A DNA stretch of 64,000 nt from Bacillota bacterium (GCA_023388535.1 JAEWFZ010000034.1:32180-96179); one strand, 5' to 3'; counted from the first letter of the stretch, positions 7,423 through 17,930 are shown. Numbers and translations are program-made. The notes: a model not told the origin generated them from the letters alone.

Positions 7423-8502
7423 TTAATCGTATCTAACTATTGAGTCTATTTTATCGTTATTTAGTCCTTCTAGCAAATGCTTCATCGCTAAAAAGACCGC
7501 TTCAATATCGTCAAGGTCAACTATCGTTGAATTAGTATGAATATAACGTCCACAAATACAGGCGGTTAAAGTGGCTACGCCAGCTAATGACTTATGAATC
7601 GCTCCAGCATCGGTACCCCCATTGGATAAGAAGTATTGATGTTTAATTTCATTGTCTTTGAGAATCGCCTCATAATGGTTAATAAACTTACGATGTGCGA
7701 TAAAGCTACCATCCATGACTCGAACCAAAGCGCCCAGACCGAGTTGGCCTAAAGGTTTATTGGAAACGATATCGTTGGCTGGAGAACAATCAAAAACAAT
7801 CGCTAAATCCGGCTGGGTTAGGTAGGTAATCGTTTGAGCACCACGTAGACCAACTTCTTCTTGAACCGAAGCACCAACTACTAAATGATAGTCTAACTCT
7901 ATATCTTTAAGTTCTTCAAGTAGCATCAATCCAAGGGCACAGCCAAAGCGATTATCAAAAGCTTTCGCAAGCAAACGCTTCTCACCTAACTGCTCAAATG
8001 GACCATCAAGAACCACCTGATGGCCAATTTTTATGCCGGCTTTTAGCACTTCCTCTTTACTGGTAAAACCTAAATCCAAAACCATATCGTCGATATTGCT
8101 TGGCTTATTACGCTGTTCAGGAGTTAGTAAATGCGGTGGAATTGATCCAATCGTGCCTTTGAAAATTTGATAATCATCAGTAACTAAAACGGCGCGATGT
8201 CCAAGGATATTTTGAGTGTTCCAGCCCCCTACTGTCCGCAATTTTAGTAAGCCTTGATCGCTGATATAATTTACGATAAAACCGATCTCATCCATATGAG
8301 CGAGTAACAATACTGTTTTCGCTTCTGGATTTTTCGATTTCTTCAAAGCTACGATACTACCTAAATTATCTATTAATACTTCATCCGAAAATTCTTCATA
8401 AAGTGGTTTTAGATAATTTCTCACGGCATTTTCATGTCCAGAAATACCGTATATTTGAGTCAATTCTTTTAAATAGTGAATGGCTTTGGTTTTATTAAAC
8501 AT
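7423..8502 (-). CDS. M42 family metallo-aminopeptidase
   Basis: A cytoplasmic di-metal aminopeptidase of the FrvX/YsdC/PepA M42 family, forming large tetrahedral oligomers that trim peptides (known of the family). Metal and catalytic motifs are all visible: LAHMDEIGFIV near residue 68, LLAKAFDNRFG near residue 187 (Asp ligand), ASVQEEVGLRGA near residue 218 (catalytic Glu-Glu), VFDCSPAND near residue 242 and a late His in GRYIHTNS near residue 327. 359 residues is usual. Its start overlaps the end of trmB by 8 bp. In Bacillus the matching gene in this order is ytoP. Substrate preference cannot be read from the sequence. Confidence 0.93.
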   Translation of the reverse strand: MFNKTKAIHYLKELTQIYGISGHENAVRNYLKPLYEEFSDEVLIDNLGSIVALKKSKNPEAKTVLLLAHMDEIGFIVNYISDQGLLKLRTVGGWNTQNILGHRAVLVTDDYQIFKGTIGSIPPHLLTPEQRNKPSNIDDMVLDLGFTSKEEVLKAGIKIGHQVVLDGPFEQLGEKRLLAKAFDNRFGCALGLMLLEELKDIELDYHLVVGASVQEEVGLRGAQTITYLTQPDLAIVFDCSPANDIVSNKPLGQLGLGALVRVMDGSFIAHRKFINHYEAILKDNEIKHQYFLSNGGTDAGAIHKSLAGVATLTACICGRYIHTNSTIVDLDDIEAVFLAMKHLLEGLNNDKIDSIVRYD

Positions 8503-9142
8503 TGTTTCGTCTCCATACTGCCCGATAAATGGGCTGATTTAAATCCATAAATCGTTGTTCATATTCCGTAATTGGGTCATCATTTTCTACTTGTCTAAAA
8601 TCATCATTTCGATCGATCAGCTGCCAATGGTTTTCTTCAAAATAGCCGATCGAGTCGTAAAAGAACGATCGATTATCTGTTTTCTGAATAATTTCGCCAT
8701 TGTTTTCTAGCAATTTTTCATAGATAGCTAAGCGACTTGGATACGTTAAACGTCGCTTTTGTTGATGGTTTTTAGGCCAAGGGTCGCTGAAATTCAAATG
8801 AATTCGCGACAATTCGCTTTCAGCAAAATACTCCGTAATCGCATCACTATTGGCAATAATGAAACGATGATTATCTCCGATATCACTCACTAAGGCTTTC
8901 TTTAGGGCAATCACCGCCACATCGGTCATTCTTTCAATGGCGATGACCAGGGTTGTTGGATCCTCTTTAGCTAGATTTAGCCAGTAGTCCCCTTTTCCGG
9001 CCCCGATTTCTAAAACAACCTTTTCAAAGTCGCCCAGTGAGCGCCAGCGCCCTTTATAAGCGCTGGGATTTGTGATCAATAGGTTTGAAGTTTCGGCTTG
9101 GGCTAATACCTGATTGGCCCAAGGTTTCTTACGCAGCCTCAT
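8495..9142 (-). CDS. trmB: tRNA (guanine(46)-N7)-methyltransferase
   Basis: Methylates G46 in the tRNA variable loop using SAM. The 215-residue protein has the SAM-binding motif VLEIGAGKGDYWLNLA near residue 45, and the TrmB signatures IHLNFSDPWPKNHQQKRR near residue 115 and ITEYEQRF near residue 192. It overlaps pepV by 14 bp upstream and the M42 peptidase by 8 bp downstream, so it is translated within the pnp-murC operon. Pairing with peptidase genes is the conserved Bacilli arrangement and does not imply a shared pathway. Confidence 0.96.
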   Translation of the reverse strand: MRLRKKPWANQVLAQAETSNLLITNPSAYKGRWRSLGDFEKVVLEIGAGKGDYWLNLAKEDPTTLVIAIERMTDVAVIALKKALVSDIGDNHRFIIANSDAITEYFAESELSRIHLNFSDPWPKNHQQKRRLTYPSRLAIYEKLLENNGEIIQKTDNRSFFYDSIGYFEENHWQLIDRNDDFRQVENDDPITEYEQRFMDLNQPIYRAVWRRNNV

Positions 9143-10526
9143 TAAGGTCTACGGTTAAACGATAGAGAGCTTTCGCATAAATAGCGGTTGCTAATACTAG
9201 GCTTTCAATTTCCATACCTTCATCTTTTTCATGTGGTCCACCGACATGACTTGGTTTTGGTCGAGTTGGTAAGCTTGGACCAAAGGCAAAATGATTTGGT
9301 AATTTTCGAGCATAAGTACCACCGCGGGTTGTTTGAGCAGGAGTAAAGGTATCCTTGCTAAATTCACGATACGTTTCCACACAAACTTTAACTAAATCCG
9401 AATTCGGATCTACAAATAATGGTGCACTATCAGTCAAGACCGTAATTTCTAAATCGAGGTCTTGTTTGCTTAAGGCTTCTTTCATTTTAGCTAAAATGGC
9501 CTTTGCATTGGTATCGTTTGGATAACGCATATCGATTGTAAGCGAAATCGTTTCATCAATATTTACAATCCCTAAATTCATCGTCAAAGGCCCCATATAG
9601 TAACCATCGATATCTACCCCTAAGCCATGACCAAATGGACTATGTAACATCTTAGCAAGCTTCTTTAATAAGTCATCATGATAGCTGTTGGCGACAAAGT
9701 TAATTGCATGGTAAGCGGCGTTTACACCTTTATGTGGCCAAGCGCCATGAAACGCCTTCCCATGAATGGTATACAAAGCCCCTTCTTCAGTTAGTTTACA
9801 ACTACCTTCTAAACGATTGCTTTCTAGATAGAATTTAAATAAATCATCTTTCAATTCACCATCCACTAATACATCGCAATGAGCAATGACAATGTTAGGG
9901 CGAGTTCCAGCGTTTAGTTTCTTAATCACCGTCGTATTTTTAGTTTCTAAGCGGGTATCAAAAATACCGCATTCTCCATAAATAGCTGGGAAATCGGCAT
10001 CAGGAACAAAACCGAAAGTTGGTTGTTCTGGATGATTGGCAACAAAGTAATCCATACATTGCATGCCCGTTTCTTCGTTGGTTCCCAAAATTAGCCAGAT
10101 TCTACGTTTGAAATTTAAATCTAAATCTTGAAGGATTTTCATCGCGTAAAAAGCAGCTACGGTTGCGCCTTTATCATCATCGCTACCGCGACCAAAGATA
10201 TAACCATCTTCAACTTCACCGGCTAGCGGATCTTTGCTCCAACCATCCCCAATCGGTACGATGTCTAAATGTCCAAGCATAGAAACTATTTCTTCACCAC
10301 TACCAAGTTCAATAATGCCCGCATAATGATCGACATTGGTTGTTTTAAAACCAGAGATTTGCCCTTTAGCAAGCATTAGTTGTAAAATTTCATCTAATTT
10401 CTCACCAAATGGTGCTGTTTCGGATTTAGTGGCTGGATCTTCTATGGATTCAATAGCAATCAATTCTTTTAGATCGCTAACGATGGCCTCTTGGTATTGA
10501 CGAGCGTGTTTTAGAAAATCTATCAT
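9129..10526 (-). CDS. pepV: M20 family dipeptidase PepV
   Basis: Zinc dipeptidase that releases amino acids from dipeptides in the cytoplasm. 465 residues, the usual PepV length. Metal-binding and catalytic motifs: [14 protein letters not shown] near residue 85, [16 protein letters not shown] near residue 112, [16 protein letters not shown] near residue 148, [12 protein letters not shown] near residue 174, and the late [11 protein letters not shown] near residue 432. The lid domain between residues about 185 and 385 is present, with [13 protein letters not shown]. The start overlaps pnp by 4 bp (ATGA), implying coupled translation. It is likely to work alongside the M42 and M29 peptidases also encoded here in peptide-based nutrition (inference). 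Confidence 0.93.
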   Translation of the reverse strand: MIDFLKHARQYQEAIVSDLKELIAIESIEDPATKSETAPFGEKLDEILQLMLAKGQISGFKTTNVDHYAGIIELGSGEEIVSMLGHLDIVPIGDGWSKDPLAGEVEDGYIFGRGSDDDKGATVAAFYAMKILQDLDLNFKRRIWLILGTNEETGMQCMDYFVANHPEQPTFGFVPDADFPAIYGECGIFDTRLETKNTTVIKKLNAGTRPNIVIAHCDVLVDGELKDDLFKFYLESNRLEGSCKLTEEGALYTIHGKAFHGAWPHKGVNAAYHAINFVANSYHDDLLKKLAKMLHSPFGHGLGVDIDGYYMGPLTMNLGIVNIDETISLTIDMRYPNDTNAKAILAKMKEALSKQDLDLEITVLTDSAPLFVDPNSDLVKVCVETYREFSKDTFTPAQTTRGGTYARKLPNHFAFGPSLPTRPKPSHVGGPHEKDEGMEIESLVLATAIYAKALYRLTVDLNEAA

Positions 10527-12712
10527 TCTTGTTTTTCCTTTCTTGGACGATAAGAACGTCGTTGTTGTGGTCTACGATCCTGACGTTGTGGTTCTACATA
10601 ACCTTCCGGTTTTTCAATCAAATCGCGGCGCGAAACATTGACTCTGCCTTTGTCATCGATTTCAGTAACTTTGACGCGTACCTTATCGCCAATTTTGAAG
10701 AAGTCTTCCGGTTTATTAACGCGCTCCCAAGCAATCTTGGAAACGTGTAGTAAACCATCGGTTCCTGGGAATAACTCGACAAAGGCACCAAAGTTTTCTA
10801 AACGCACCACTTTTGCGTCATAGATTTCTCCGACTTCAGCGGTTCTTACGATATTTTCAATCATTTGTTTAGCTTTTTCGATTGGTTCTAAATTGGTATG
10901 ATAAATTACGACTAAACCACTATCTTCGATATCGATCTTGACATCATCGCATTCTTCGATAATGGCATTAATAACCTTACCACCAGTTCCGATAACCTCA
11001 CGGATTTTATCCGGATCAATTTGTAATTGAGCGATCTTAGGCGCATAGCGGCCAACATTTGGTCTCGGTGTGTCAATTGCGGTTTTCATATTCTCTAATA
11101 GCGCATGGCGACCAATCTTAGCTTGTTCTAAAGCTTCTTTTAAGATTTCTTCGGTTAAACCAGCGATTTTGATATCCATTTGTAACGCGGTTATCCCTTT
11201 TTCGGTACCAGCGACTTTGAAGTCCATATCCCCAAAGTGGTCTTCCATTCCTTGGATATCGGTTAAAATTGAATAAGAATCACCATACGTAACAAGTCCC
11301 ATTGCGATTCCCGATACCATACCAGAAATAGGTACTCCTGAAGCCATTAACGACATAGTTCCAGCACAAACCGAAGCCATCGAGGATGAACCGTTGGATT
11401 CAAGCACTTCCGCTACTGAACGAATCGTATATGGGAATTCTTCAAAGGTCGGTAATACATAGGATAAAGCGCGTTCACCAAGCGCTCCATGACCGATTTC
11501 TCGACGTCCTGGAGATCCCATACGACCAGTTTCCCCGACACTATACGGTGGGAAATTATAATGATGCATGAAACGTTTCTCTTCAATTTCCGTCAAATCA
11601 TCGATGATTTGATTGTCTCCACGAGCACCTAAAGTCGTGACCGACAAGACTTGAGTTTCCCCTCGGGTAAACAAGGCGGAACCATGAGCTCTAGGTAAAA
11701 TATCGACTTGTGAGTCCAGCGCACGTAATTCATCAAGCTTACGCCCGTCAGGACGTACTTTATCAACCGATATTAAGCGACGTACTTCATCGGCCACAAC
11801 GGAGTCACAGTACTGTTTGACTTGTTTTAACGCTTTGTCTTTGACTTTTTCATTATCAAAAGTTTGAGTCGCTTCGTATTGAGCGATAGCTAATTCCGTG
11901 ATTTCATCAATCTTATGATAACGTTTTAACTTCTTCACAATGGAAACGGCTTCTCTTAGTTCCGCTTCGTACTGTGATTTAACATAATTGGATATTTCAG
12001 TATCAATTTCATATAAATCGATGCTTCTTTTATCTTTGCCAACTGCTTCGGCGATTTCTATTTGGAAATCACAAAGTTGTTTAATGTACTCGTGACCAAA
12101 CAGCATCGCTTCTAACATTTCAGCTTCCGTGGCTTCTTTAGCTCCGGATTCAACCATGTTGATGGCTTGTTTCGTACCAGCGACGACTAAATCGATTTTT
12201 GATTGTTCTAATTCTTCCTGAGTTGGATTAATTACATACATGCCATCTATTAAGGCAACTTGAACTCCTGCAATCGGACCATTAAATGGAATATCCGAGA
12301 CCATTAACGATAAACTAGCGCCAAACATGGCAGCCATCTCCTGAGAGCAGTCTTGATCAACGGAAAGAATAGTATTAACTACTTGGACTTCATTACGAAA
12401 CCCTTCCGCAAACAATGGTCGGATAGTTCTATCAATTAAACGCGCACTTAAGGTTGCGTGTTCGGATGGACGTCCTTCTCTTCGTAAAAAGCCACCCGGA
12501 ATTTTTCCTACAGAATATAATTTTTCTTCAAATAATACCGTTAATGGAAAGAAATCCAAATCTTTAGCTTGTGAGCTAGCGGTTGCGGCAGATAAGACTA
12601 CCGTATCTTCATAACGAACTAAGACAGACCCCCCGGCCTGTTTGGCGATTTCACCTGTTTCTACGGTTAGTTCACGACCGCAGAAATCTCTTGTAAATAC
12701 ATGTTTTGCCAT
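10523..12712 (-). CDS. pnp: Polyribonucleotide nucleotidyltransferase (PNPase)
   Basis: Phosphorolytic 3'-5' exoribonuclease, core of the RNA degradosome. The 729-residue protein has two RNase PH-like domains (first from residue 10; second near residue 310 with [14 protein letters not shown]), the catalytic segment [14 protein letters not shown] near residue 435 and [17 protein letters not shown] near residue 490. A KH domain ([14 protein letters not shown] near residue 565) and an S1 domain ([19 protein letters not shown] near residue 645) follow. The C-terminal tail is Arg/Gln-rich. It is the first gene of the operon with pepV, trmB, M42, the proline-rich gene and murC. The promoter region contains a 9-bp inverted repeat. 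Confidence 0.97.
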   Translation of the reverse strand: MAKHVFTRDFCGRELTVETGEIAKQAGGSVLVRYEDTVVLSAATASSQAKDLDFFPLTVLFEEKLYSVGKIPGGFLRREGRPSEHATLSARLIDRTIRPLFAEGFRNEVQVVNTILSVDQDCSQEMAAMFGASLSLMVSDIPFNGPIAGVQVALIDGMYVINPTQEELEQSKIDLVVAGTKQAINMVESGAKEATEAEMLEAMLFGHEYIKQLCDFQIEIAEAVGKDKRSIDLYEIDTEISNYVKSQYEAELREAVSIVKKLKRYHKIDEITELAIAQYEATQTFDNEKVKDKALKQVKQYCDSVVADEVRRLISVDKVRPDGRKLDELRALDSQVDILPRAHGSALFTRGETQVLSVTTLGARGDNQIIDDLTEIEEKRFMHHYNFPPYSVGETGRMGSPGRREIGHGALGERALSYVLPTFEEFPYTIRSVAEVLESNGSSSMASVCAGTMSLMASGVPISGMVSGIAMGLVTYGDSYSILTDIQGMEDHFGDMDFKVAGTEKGITALQMDIKIAGLTEEILKEALEQAKIGRHALLENMKTAIDTPRPNVGRYAPKIAQLQIDPDKIREVIGTGGKVINAIIEECDDVKIDIEDSGLVVIYHTNLEPIEKAKQMIENIVRTAEVGEIYDAKVVRLENFGAFVELFPGTDGLLHVSKIAWERVNKPEDFFKIGDKVRVKVTEIDDKGRVNVSRRDLIEKPEGYVEPQRQDRRPQQRRSYRPRKEKQE

Positions 12713-12740
12713 TTTTTCTCCTTACATATATATCTATACT

Positions 12741-12781
12741 ATTTTAACATAATTAGCTTCGATTATAACAATATCGAAGCT
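12741..12781 (-). promoter_or_regulatory. pnp promoter region with a 9-bp inverted repeat around a -10 box
   Basis: AGCTTCGAT (12755-12763) and ATCGAAGCT (12773-12781) are perfect inverted arms with a 9-nt gap. The gap and inner arm hold an extended -10, TGTTATAAT on the minus strand (12762-12770). A second extended -10, TGTTAAAAT, is at 12741-12749. The repeat could be an operator over the first promoter, or an mRNA hairpin if an earlier start is used. Confidence 0.55.
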
Positions 12782-12810
12782 ATTATCTATATACTCATTA
12801 CTTATAGAAC

Positions 12811-12834
12811 AAAAAAACCCAGAAACTGGGTTTT
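12811..12834 (-). terminator. Intrinsic terminator of rpsO
   Basis: AAAACCCAG/CTGGGTTTT arms with an AAA loop and a run of T on the minus strand immediately after the rpsO stop codon. Confidence 0.9.
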
Positions 12835-12839
12835 CAAAA

Positions 12840-13106
12840 CTACTTTCTTAATCCAAGACGGGTAACTAAAGTACGATAACGGTTAACATCTTTTTTCATC
12901 AAATAGTTGAGTAAACGACGACGACGTCCAACCATCATACGTAAGCCACGAAGTGAATGGAAATCTTTTGGATGAACCTTAAGATGTTCCGTCAAAACTG
13001 AAATTTGTTCAGTTAGAACCGCAATCTGTACTTCTGGAGATCCGGTATCGCCTTCGCTTAACGCATAAGCTTTAATTAGTTCTTGTTTTCTTTCTTGACT
13101 AATCAT
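12840..13106 (-). CDS. rpsO: 30S ribosomal protein S15
   Basis: Primary 16S rRNA-binding protein of the 30S platform. The 88-residue product carries the S15 signature: [17 protein letters not shown] near residue 21 and [20 protein letters not shown] near residue 45. I use the ATG at 13104-13106 ([10 protein letters not shown]), 7-10 nt after AGAAGGA; the open frame extends further upstream but that part is leader. It has its own promoter and terminator, so it is a single-gene transcript between pnp and the hemW operon. Confidence 0.97.
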   Translation of the reverse strand: MISQERKQELIKAYALSEGDTGSPEVQIAVLTEQISVLTEHLKVHPKDFHSLRGLRMMVGRRRRLLNYLMKKDVNRYRTLVTRLGLRK

Positions 13107-13183
13107 ATTTTTGTCCTTCTTTCTAGTCCTATAGAACCGCGCATCCGTCGACAACTCGTAATGCCCAGTACTAAAGCTTAGTA

Positions 13184-13212
13184 AGTATATCAAGCTTTTG
13201 AAGGCTTTTCAA
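13184..13212 (-). promoter_or_regulatory. Promoter of rpsO
   Basis: TTGAAA (13207-13212), 17-nt spacer ending in TGA, then TATACT (13184-13189). The predicted leader is about 70 nt, long enough for the S15-binding fold used in autoregulation elsewhere, but I cannot confirm such a fold. Confidence 0.75.
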
Positions 13213-13223
13213 GTGAAAACGCA

Positions 13224-14321
13224 TCAATCCATGAACTCAATTAAAATATCGTTCAACATCATCCGTCCCTGTGAAGTGGCTTTTAACGAAGTATCATCAA
13301 GGACTAACAAACCAGCTTTCAAATACGATTGTAGCTTCGCATTAGTTAAGGGGAAAATGTCTAAGAAATTTTTATTAAACTTATTTTTAAAGCGCTCAAA
13401 CGAGACCCCTTCTTCAAGTCGAAGATTCATCATCAAAAACTCAAAATAACGATCACTCTCCGTTAATTGAATTACGTCTTCCTTTAAAAATGGATTATTT
13501 AAATATTGAACAAATTTTGTGGTATTGGTATAGCGTTGATTACCCTCTTTACCGGAAGCCCCTAATCCTATACCAATAAAATCATCATAATGCCAATAGA
13601 CTTGATTATGCAACGACGGGAAGCCCGGCTTACAAAAATTGGCGACCTCATAATGTAAATAGCCCGCTTCTTTTAGTTTATCTACAATTAACTCAAACAT
13701 CTCCGTCTCTAAGCTATCGGAAATCGGTTTGATTTGTTGACGACCTAAATATGAATTAGCTTCAATTGTTAAGCTGTAAACACTTAGATGAGGCGGTTCT
13801 AAATCAATTAATCGTTCTAAATCAAGGGCTAATTCCGCTAAAGTTTGATTGGGCCAAGCATAGATTAAATCAAGTGAATAATTATCGATACCAATCGCTT
13901 TAAAGTCTTGGATACAAGTAATCACGTCTTCAAACTGATGTTGGCGATTCATTTGTATAAGAATATGAGGATGGGTTGATTGGGCCCCGATGGATACCCG
14001 ATTAACCTTAGATTCTTTTAAGATTTGATACTTAAGCGGCGTCATCGTTTCCGGATTAACTTCAATGGTTACTTCCTGACAATCCTTAAGATAATTCGTT
14101 AATAAATCAAAGAGGTATTTTAGTTGTTCTTCATTGAGGGCGGTAGGTGTGCCCCCACCAATATAAAAGGTCTTTAATTCTTGCGGTAAACGCTGAATTT
14201 GTTGTTCTAAACTGGTGATATATTGATCAGCTAATCCCTGATGATAGCCACAACGGGTAAAGTCACAATAGCTGCAATGATGCGCACAAAAAGGAATATG
14301 CAAATAGGCCGCCTTAGTCAT
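13224..14321 (-). CDS. hemW: Radical SAM heme chaperone HemW
   Basis: A 365-residue HemW (formerly HemN-like) protein. The radical SAM cluster motif is CAHHCSYCDFTRC (CX3CX2C) at residues 12-24, followed by the glycine motif YIGGGTPTALNEEQL. Family features further along include VSIGAQSTHPHIL and YEVANFCKPG. HemW binds heme and is thought to deliver it to acceptor proteins; it lacks coproporphyrinogen oxidase activity (established for the family). It overlaps mazG by 8 bp at the end of the fmt-lepA operon, the usual lepA-hemW neighbourhood of Bacilli. No heme-biosynthesis gene is seen nearby, so its heme source is open. Confidence 0.93.
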   Translation of the reverse strand: MTKAAYLHIPFCAHHCSYCDFTRCGYHQGLADQYITSLEQQIQRLPQELKTFYIGGGTPTALNEEQLKYLFDLLTNYLKDCQEVTIEVNPETMTPLKYQILKESKVNRVSIGAQSTHPHILIQMNRQHQFEDVITCIQDFKAIGIDNYSLDLIYAWPNQTLAELALDLERLIDLEPPHLSVYSLTIEANSYLGRQQIKPISDSLETEMFELIVDKLKEAGYLHYEVANFCKPGFPSLHNQVYWHYDDFIGIGLGASGKEGNQRYTNTTKFVQYLNNPFLKEDVIQLTESDRYFEFLMMNLRLEEGVSFERFKNKFNKNFLDIFPLTNAKLQSYLKAGLLVLDDTSLKATSQGRMMLNDILIEFMD

Positions 14322-14589
14322 AGTGGCGACCCTTTACAATATCCATTTTATGCTTAATTAAATCATAGATATCAACATCGTACATTTTAGCTAAAGTAAA
14401 AGCATAGGATAAAACATCGGCCAATTCATCTAATACATCTTCCTTTGATTTTTCATAAAAGGCTTCTTTTAATTCTTTGGCTTCTTCGACGATGCAGTTG
14501 ACCACAAACTCTTTGGTATCGGTTTGATCCCAACCAAAATGACTGCGCATATCTTCGATGAGTTCATAAATGCTGGATATCTTAGTCAT
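14314..14589 (-). CDS. MazG-like nucleotide pyrophosphohydrolase
   Basis: A 91-residue single-domain MazG-type helical protein with the metal-binding signature [10 protein letters not shown] (residues 34-43) and [14 protein letters not shown] (residues 51-64), i.e. the EExxE...ExxD pattern. Members hydrolyse (d)NTPs, often non-canonical ones, to monophosphates and clean the nucleotide pool. It lies between lepA and hemW, overlapping each by 8 bp. Its exact substrate is unknown. In most relatives this slot is empty, so it may be a lineage-specific insertion into the operon. Confidence 0.85.
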   Translation of the reverse strand: MTKISSIYELIEDMRSHFGWDQTDTKEFVVNCIVEEAKELKEAFYEKSKEDVLDELADVLSYAFTLAKMYDVDIYDLIKHKMDIVKGRHYD

Positions 14590-16384
14590 CGTCCATCGCT
14601 AAAACCGACATGAAGGCTTCTTGTGGTACTTCGACACGCCCAACTTGCTTCATCCGTTTCTTTCCTTCTTTTTGTCGTTCCAGTAATTTCTTCTTACGGC
14701 TAATATCGCCACCATAGCATTTTGCTAGGACGTTTTTACGCAAGGCGGAGATATCGGCTCTGGCGATAATTTTCTGTCCAATAGCGGCTTGAATTGGGAT
14801 TTGGAATTGATGTCTTGGAATTAATTTTCTCATTTTCTCTACGATACTACGCCCACGTTGTTGAGCAAATTCGCGGTGCACAATCACGCTTAAGGCATCG
14901 ACCACTTCTCCGTTTAATAGGATATCCATCTTCACTAGTTTAGATTCGCGATAGCCGATGACTTCGTAGTCCAAGCTAGCATACCCTTTGGTTTGTGATT
15001 TCAATTGATCGAAAAAGTCATAGACTATCTCTGCTAAAGGTAGTTCATAAATAATATTCATCCGATTCGCATCGAGGACTTCCATATCCACATAGATACC
15101 CCGTTTCTTTTGACAGAGTTCCATGATGGCACCAATGAATTCATTAGGTACGATGATCTGGGCTTTGACAAACGGTTCTTCGATTTTTGCGATCATTTGT
15201 TGTTCCGGCATTTGACTTGGATTTTCTATTTCATGTTTCTTACCATCGGTGGTGGTAACATGAAAAATTACCGAGGGTGCCGTAGATATTAATTCAATGC
15301 CATATTCTCGTTCCAAGCGTTCTTGAACAACATCCATATGTAAAAGACCCAAAAAACCACAGCGATAACCAAAACCTAACGCTTGTGAAGTTTCCGGTTC
15401 AAAACGAAGCGAGGAATCATTAAGCGATAGTTTTTCCAAACCATCTCTTAAATCGGTGTATTTGGAAGATTCAACGGGATAGAGTCCACAAAATACCATC
15501 GAAGGTAATTTACGATAGCCAATTAAAGCCTTGTCGGTTGGATTAGCTACCGAGGTAATGGTGTCCCCTACACCAACATCTTGAATCGATTTAATAGCTG
15601 CGGTTAAATAACCGACTTCTCCGGTTACTAAGGATTTCTTAGCAATCTGATGTGGAGCATAGACCCCTACTTCATTGACTTCATAAACGGCATCGTTGGC
15701 CATAAAACGAATTTCATCTCCTACACTTACCGAACCATTTTTAATTACCACAGAAACGATAACGCCCTTATAGGCATCATAAAGCGAATCAAACACTAAA
15801 GCCTGTAAAGGGGCATTAACATCGCCTTTGGGGGCTGGAATTTTATTAACCACCGCTTCCAAAACCGATTCAATTCCAAGGCCACTTTTGGCGGAAATAA
15901 GCGGAATATCGGTGGTGTCTAAACCAATGACATTTTTGATTTCTTCTTTGACATGTTCAGGACGAGCGGTGGGAAGATCGATCTTATTAATCACGGGAAT
16001 GATTTCTAAATCATTTTCTATCGCTAAGTAGACATTAGCCAAAGTTTGAGCTTCAATCCCTTGAGCCGCATCCACAACCAAAATAGCGCCTTCGCAAGCA
16101 GCTAAGGAGCGTGAGACTTCATAGGAAAAGTCGACATGTCCTGGAGTATCAATTAGATGTAAGATATAGTCTTCTCCGTTTTTAGCCCGATAATTTAGTT
16201 GTACAAAATTAAGCTTAATGGTGATACCGCGTTCGCGTTCCAAATCCATAGCATCAAGTAATTGAGCTTTCATTTGTCGTTTTTCAACCGTATTGGTAGC
16301 TTCTAAAAGACGATCGGCTAAAGTTGATTTACCATGATCGATATGGGCTACAATAGAGAAATTTCTTATATGAGATTGTTTCAT
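14582..16384 (-). CDS. lepA: Elongation factor 4 (LepA)
   Basis: Ribosome-bound GTPase related to EF-G, implicated in back-translocation and 30S assembly. The 600-residue protein has G1 [15 protein letters not shown]2 ERGITIK, G3 DTPGHVDF and G4 NKIDLPTA within the first 135 residues, the C-terminal LepA-specific domain ([17 protein letters not shown] near residue 570) and the usual end. It begins 3 bp after the membrane-protein gene and overlaps mazG by 8 bp. Confidence 0.97.
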   Translation of the reverse strand: MKQSHIRNFSIVAHIDHGKSTLADRLLEATNTVEKRQMKAQLLDAMDLERERGITIKLNFVQLNYRAKNGEDYILHLIDTPGHVDFSYEVSRSLAACEGAILVVDAAQGIEAQTLANVYLAIENDLEIIPVINKIDLPTARPEHVKEEIKNVIGLDTTDIPLISAKSGLGIESVLEAVVNKIPAPKGDVNAPLQALVFDSLYDAYKGVIVSVVIKNGSVSVGDEIRFMANDAVYEVNEVGVYAPHQIAKKSLVTGEVGYLTAAIKSIQDVGVGDTITSVANPTDKALIGYRKLPSMVFCGLYPVESSKYTDLRDGLEKLSLNDSSLRFEPETSQALGFGYRCGFLGLLHMDVVQERLEREYGIELISTAPSVIFHVTTTDGKKHEIENPSQMPEQQMIAKIEEPFVKAQIIVPNEFIGAIMELCQKKRGIYVDMEVLDANRMNIIYELPLAEIVYDFFDQLKSQTKGYASLDYEVIGYRESKLVKMDILLNGEVVDALSVIVHREFAQQRGRSIVEKMRKLIPRHQFQIPIQAAIGQKIIARADISALRKNVLAKCYGGDISRKKKLLERQKEGKKRMKQVGRVEVPQEAFMSVLAMDDD

Positions 16385-16387
16385 GAA

Positions 16388-16891
16388 CTATCCTTCCAAA
16401 GTCTTTGGTATCTGACTTCTTATATATTGTACCAAAGGCGCTAAAATTATTGAAAATAAAGAATTGATGATTAAAATAATAGAATTATTTAATATGGCTT
16501 CGTACCAAATGCTAGAATCACTGACAAAAATATCAATCAGGCTTAGACTAACAATCCACAAGATAGCCCCCATAATAATTAAAGCATTATTATTAAACCT
16601 CTGAGAATCGGAAATCTTAGTTAAACTTATGAAACTAAAAATAAACAACGCTAACAAACTACTAAACAAAGTTACCTGATTAAAACCAGTAATTAATACG
16701 GGGAGAAAAAATCCTAGAAAGACACCCAAACTTAAGCGGATTTCCCGGATAACAACCCCCACCACAAAGACTAAAGTATAACTAAGCTGAATCGAAAAAC
16801 TTCGATTAATCGGTATTTTCAGAATAGCAATTAAAGAAAATAACAATAAAGCAATAAAAATATTGTATACGATAATTTTAGCTTTAGTCAT
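16388..16891 (-). CDS. Integral membrane protein, MreD-like topology, function unknown
   Basis: A 167-residue protein with about five transmembrane helices (near residues 6-24, 31-50, 55-75, 78-92, 105-125 and 138-158) and very few charged residues outside short loops. Size and topology recall MreD/ECF-type small membrane proteins, but I see no MreD signature, so this is only a resemblance. I use the ATG at 16889-16891 (MTKAKIIVYN), with GAAAGAG upstream; an earlier TTG is possible. It overlaps fmt by 8 bp and is followed by lepA after 3 bp, so it is translated within the translation-factor operon. Confidence 0.6.
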   Translation of the reverse strand: MTKAKIIVYNIFIALLLFSLIAILKIPINRSFSIQLSYTLVFVVGVVIREIRLSLGVFLGFFLPVLITGFNQVTLFSSLLALFIFSFISLTKISDSQRFNNNALIIMGAILWIVSLSLIDIFVSDSSIWYEAILNNSIILIINSLFSIILAPLVQYIRSQIPKTLEG

Positions 16892-17822
16892 GGCATCTCT
16901 TTCCAATCCAATCTTGGTAGCCGTTATAAATATTTCGAGCTAGATTTAATTGTTTACCTTCCACTTGAAGTTCAGTGACAAGTATAAAGCCACCGTTAAC
17001 CGCAATTTTTAAGCCGCTAACATCAAAACTAACAATAGTCGCAACGGGATAATTGTGATTGTTTAACTGATAGATTGAGGTTTTAAATTTGACGATTTTA
17101 TCATCGATCTTTGTATAGGCCAAGGGAATTGGATTTAAAGCTCGAATATGATCATAGATTTGTTTGGCTGATTTGCTGAAATCAATTTTTTCGTCCGCTC
17201 GAGAAATGATTGGTGCATAGCTGACCAAACTTTCATCCTGGGGTTGAGCTAATATTTCAGATTCAAGAATTTTCTTTAAGTCGCGTTGTAAGTGCTGCTT
17301 GGCGGCATCGATTAGCTTATTCTCTAAACTAGCTAAAGTATCTTGAGCTTCAATTTCGACTTCGTACTGCGAGAAAACCGGACCACCATCCATAATTTTT
17401 GCTGAACGCATTAAACTGATTCCAGTAACCGTTTCTCCCTGAATCAAGGCATGCTGCATCGGGGCGCCACCACGATATTTAGGCAATAAAGAAGCATGTA
17501 CATTAATTACCCCTAACGGGGTCATATTTAGGATACTATTTGGGATATATTGTCCATAAGCACAAGTAATGATGGCCTCGAGCCCTAATGCCTTTAAGTC
17601 TTCAAAAATATCGTTAATTTTATCCGGTTGCAAGATTAAAAGACCTTTACTCAAGGCTACTTCTTTAACAGCACTGGCGGTTAAGAGACGTTTTCTACCA
17701 ACCTTACGATCGGGTTGGGTAATGACGGCTTCTATGACTAACCATTCATAGCTTAGTAATTCTTCTAAAACTTCAGCCGCAAATTCGGGGGTGCCCATGT
17801 AGGCCACTTTAATCTTTGACAA
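16884..17822 (-). CDS. fmt: Methionyl-tRNA formyltransferase
   Basis: Formylates Met-tRNAi for initiation. Motifs: VAYMGTPEFAAEVLE at the N-terminus, the catalytic Asn-His in LGVINVHASLLPKYRGGAP near residue 105 and ISLMRSAKIMDGGPVF near residue 134, and a C-terminal OB-like domain (residues about 205-310). I choose the TTG at 17820-17822 (MSKIKVAYMG), which sits 8 nt after AGGAG; the ATG at 17826-17828 is only 2 nt from the Shine-Dalgarno. It is the first gene of the fmt-membrane protein-lepA-mazG-hemW operon. The usual partner def is not adjacent. Confidence 0.95.
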   Translation of the reverse strand: MSKIKVAYMGTPEFAAEVLEELLSYEWLVIEAVITQPDRKVGRKRLLTASAVKEVALSKGLLILQPDKINDIFEDLKALGLEAIITCAYGQYIPNSILNMTPLGVINVHASLLPKYRGGAPMQHALIQGETVTGISLMRSAKIMDGGPVFSQYEVEIEAQDTLASLENKLIDAAKQHLQRDLKKILESEILAQPQDESLVSYAPIISRADEKIDFSKSAKQIYDHIRALNPIPLAYTKIDDKIVKFKTSIYQLNNHNYPVATIVSFDVSGLKIAVNGGFILVTELQVEGKQLNLARNIYNGYQDWIGKRCHD

Positions 17823-17842
17823 ATACATCACTCCTGCCAGAT

Positions 17843-17851
17843 ATTATAACA
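17843..17851 (-). promoter_or_regulatory. Extended -10 promoter of the fmt operon
   Basis: The minus strand reads TGTTATAAT, ending 20 nt before the TTG start of fmt; AGGAG follows. There is no convincing -35. Confidence 0.55.
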
Positions 17852-17930
17852 TATGAGATAACTTAGTAGACGCTTCAATACAAACGGCTAGATATCGACT
17901 TTATCACTTACTTTAAAACATTAATTTTAA

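Noticed and set aside
10529..11571. Several plus-strand frames of 60-73 codons inside pnp
   Set aside because: Shadows of a well-conserved minus-strand gene; no ribosome-binding site or family resemblance.
13213..13228. TGAAAACGCATCAA as a CcpA cre site before rpsO/hemW
   Set aside because: The right half deviates at key positions and it lies at the end of hemW; too weak to list.
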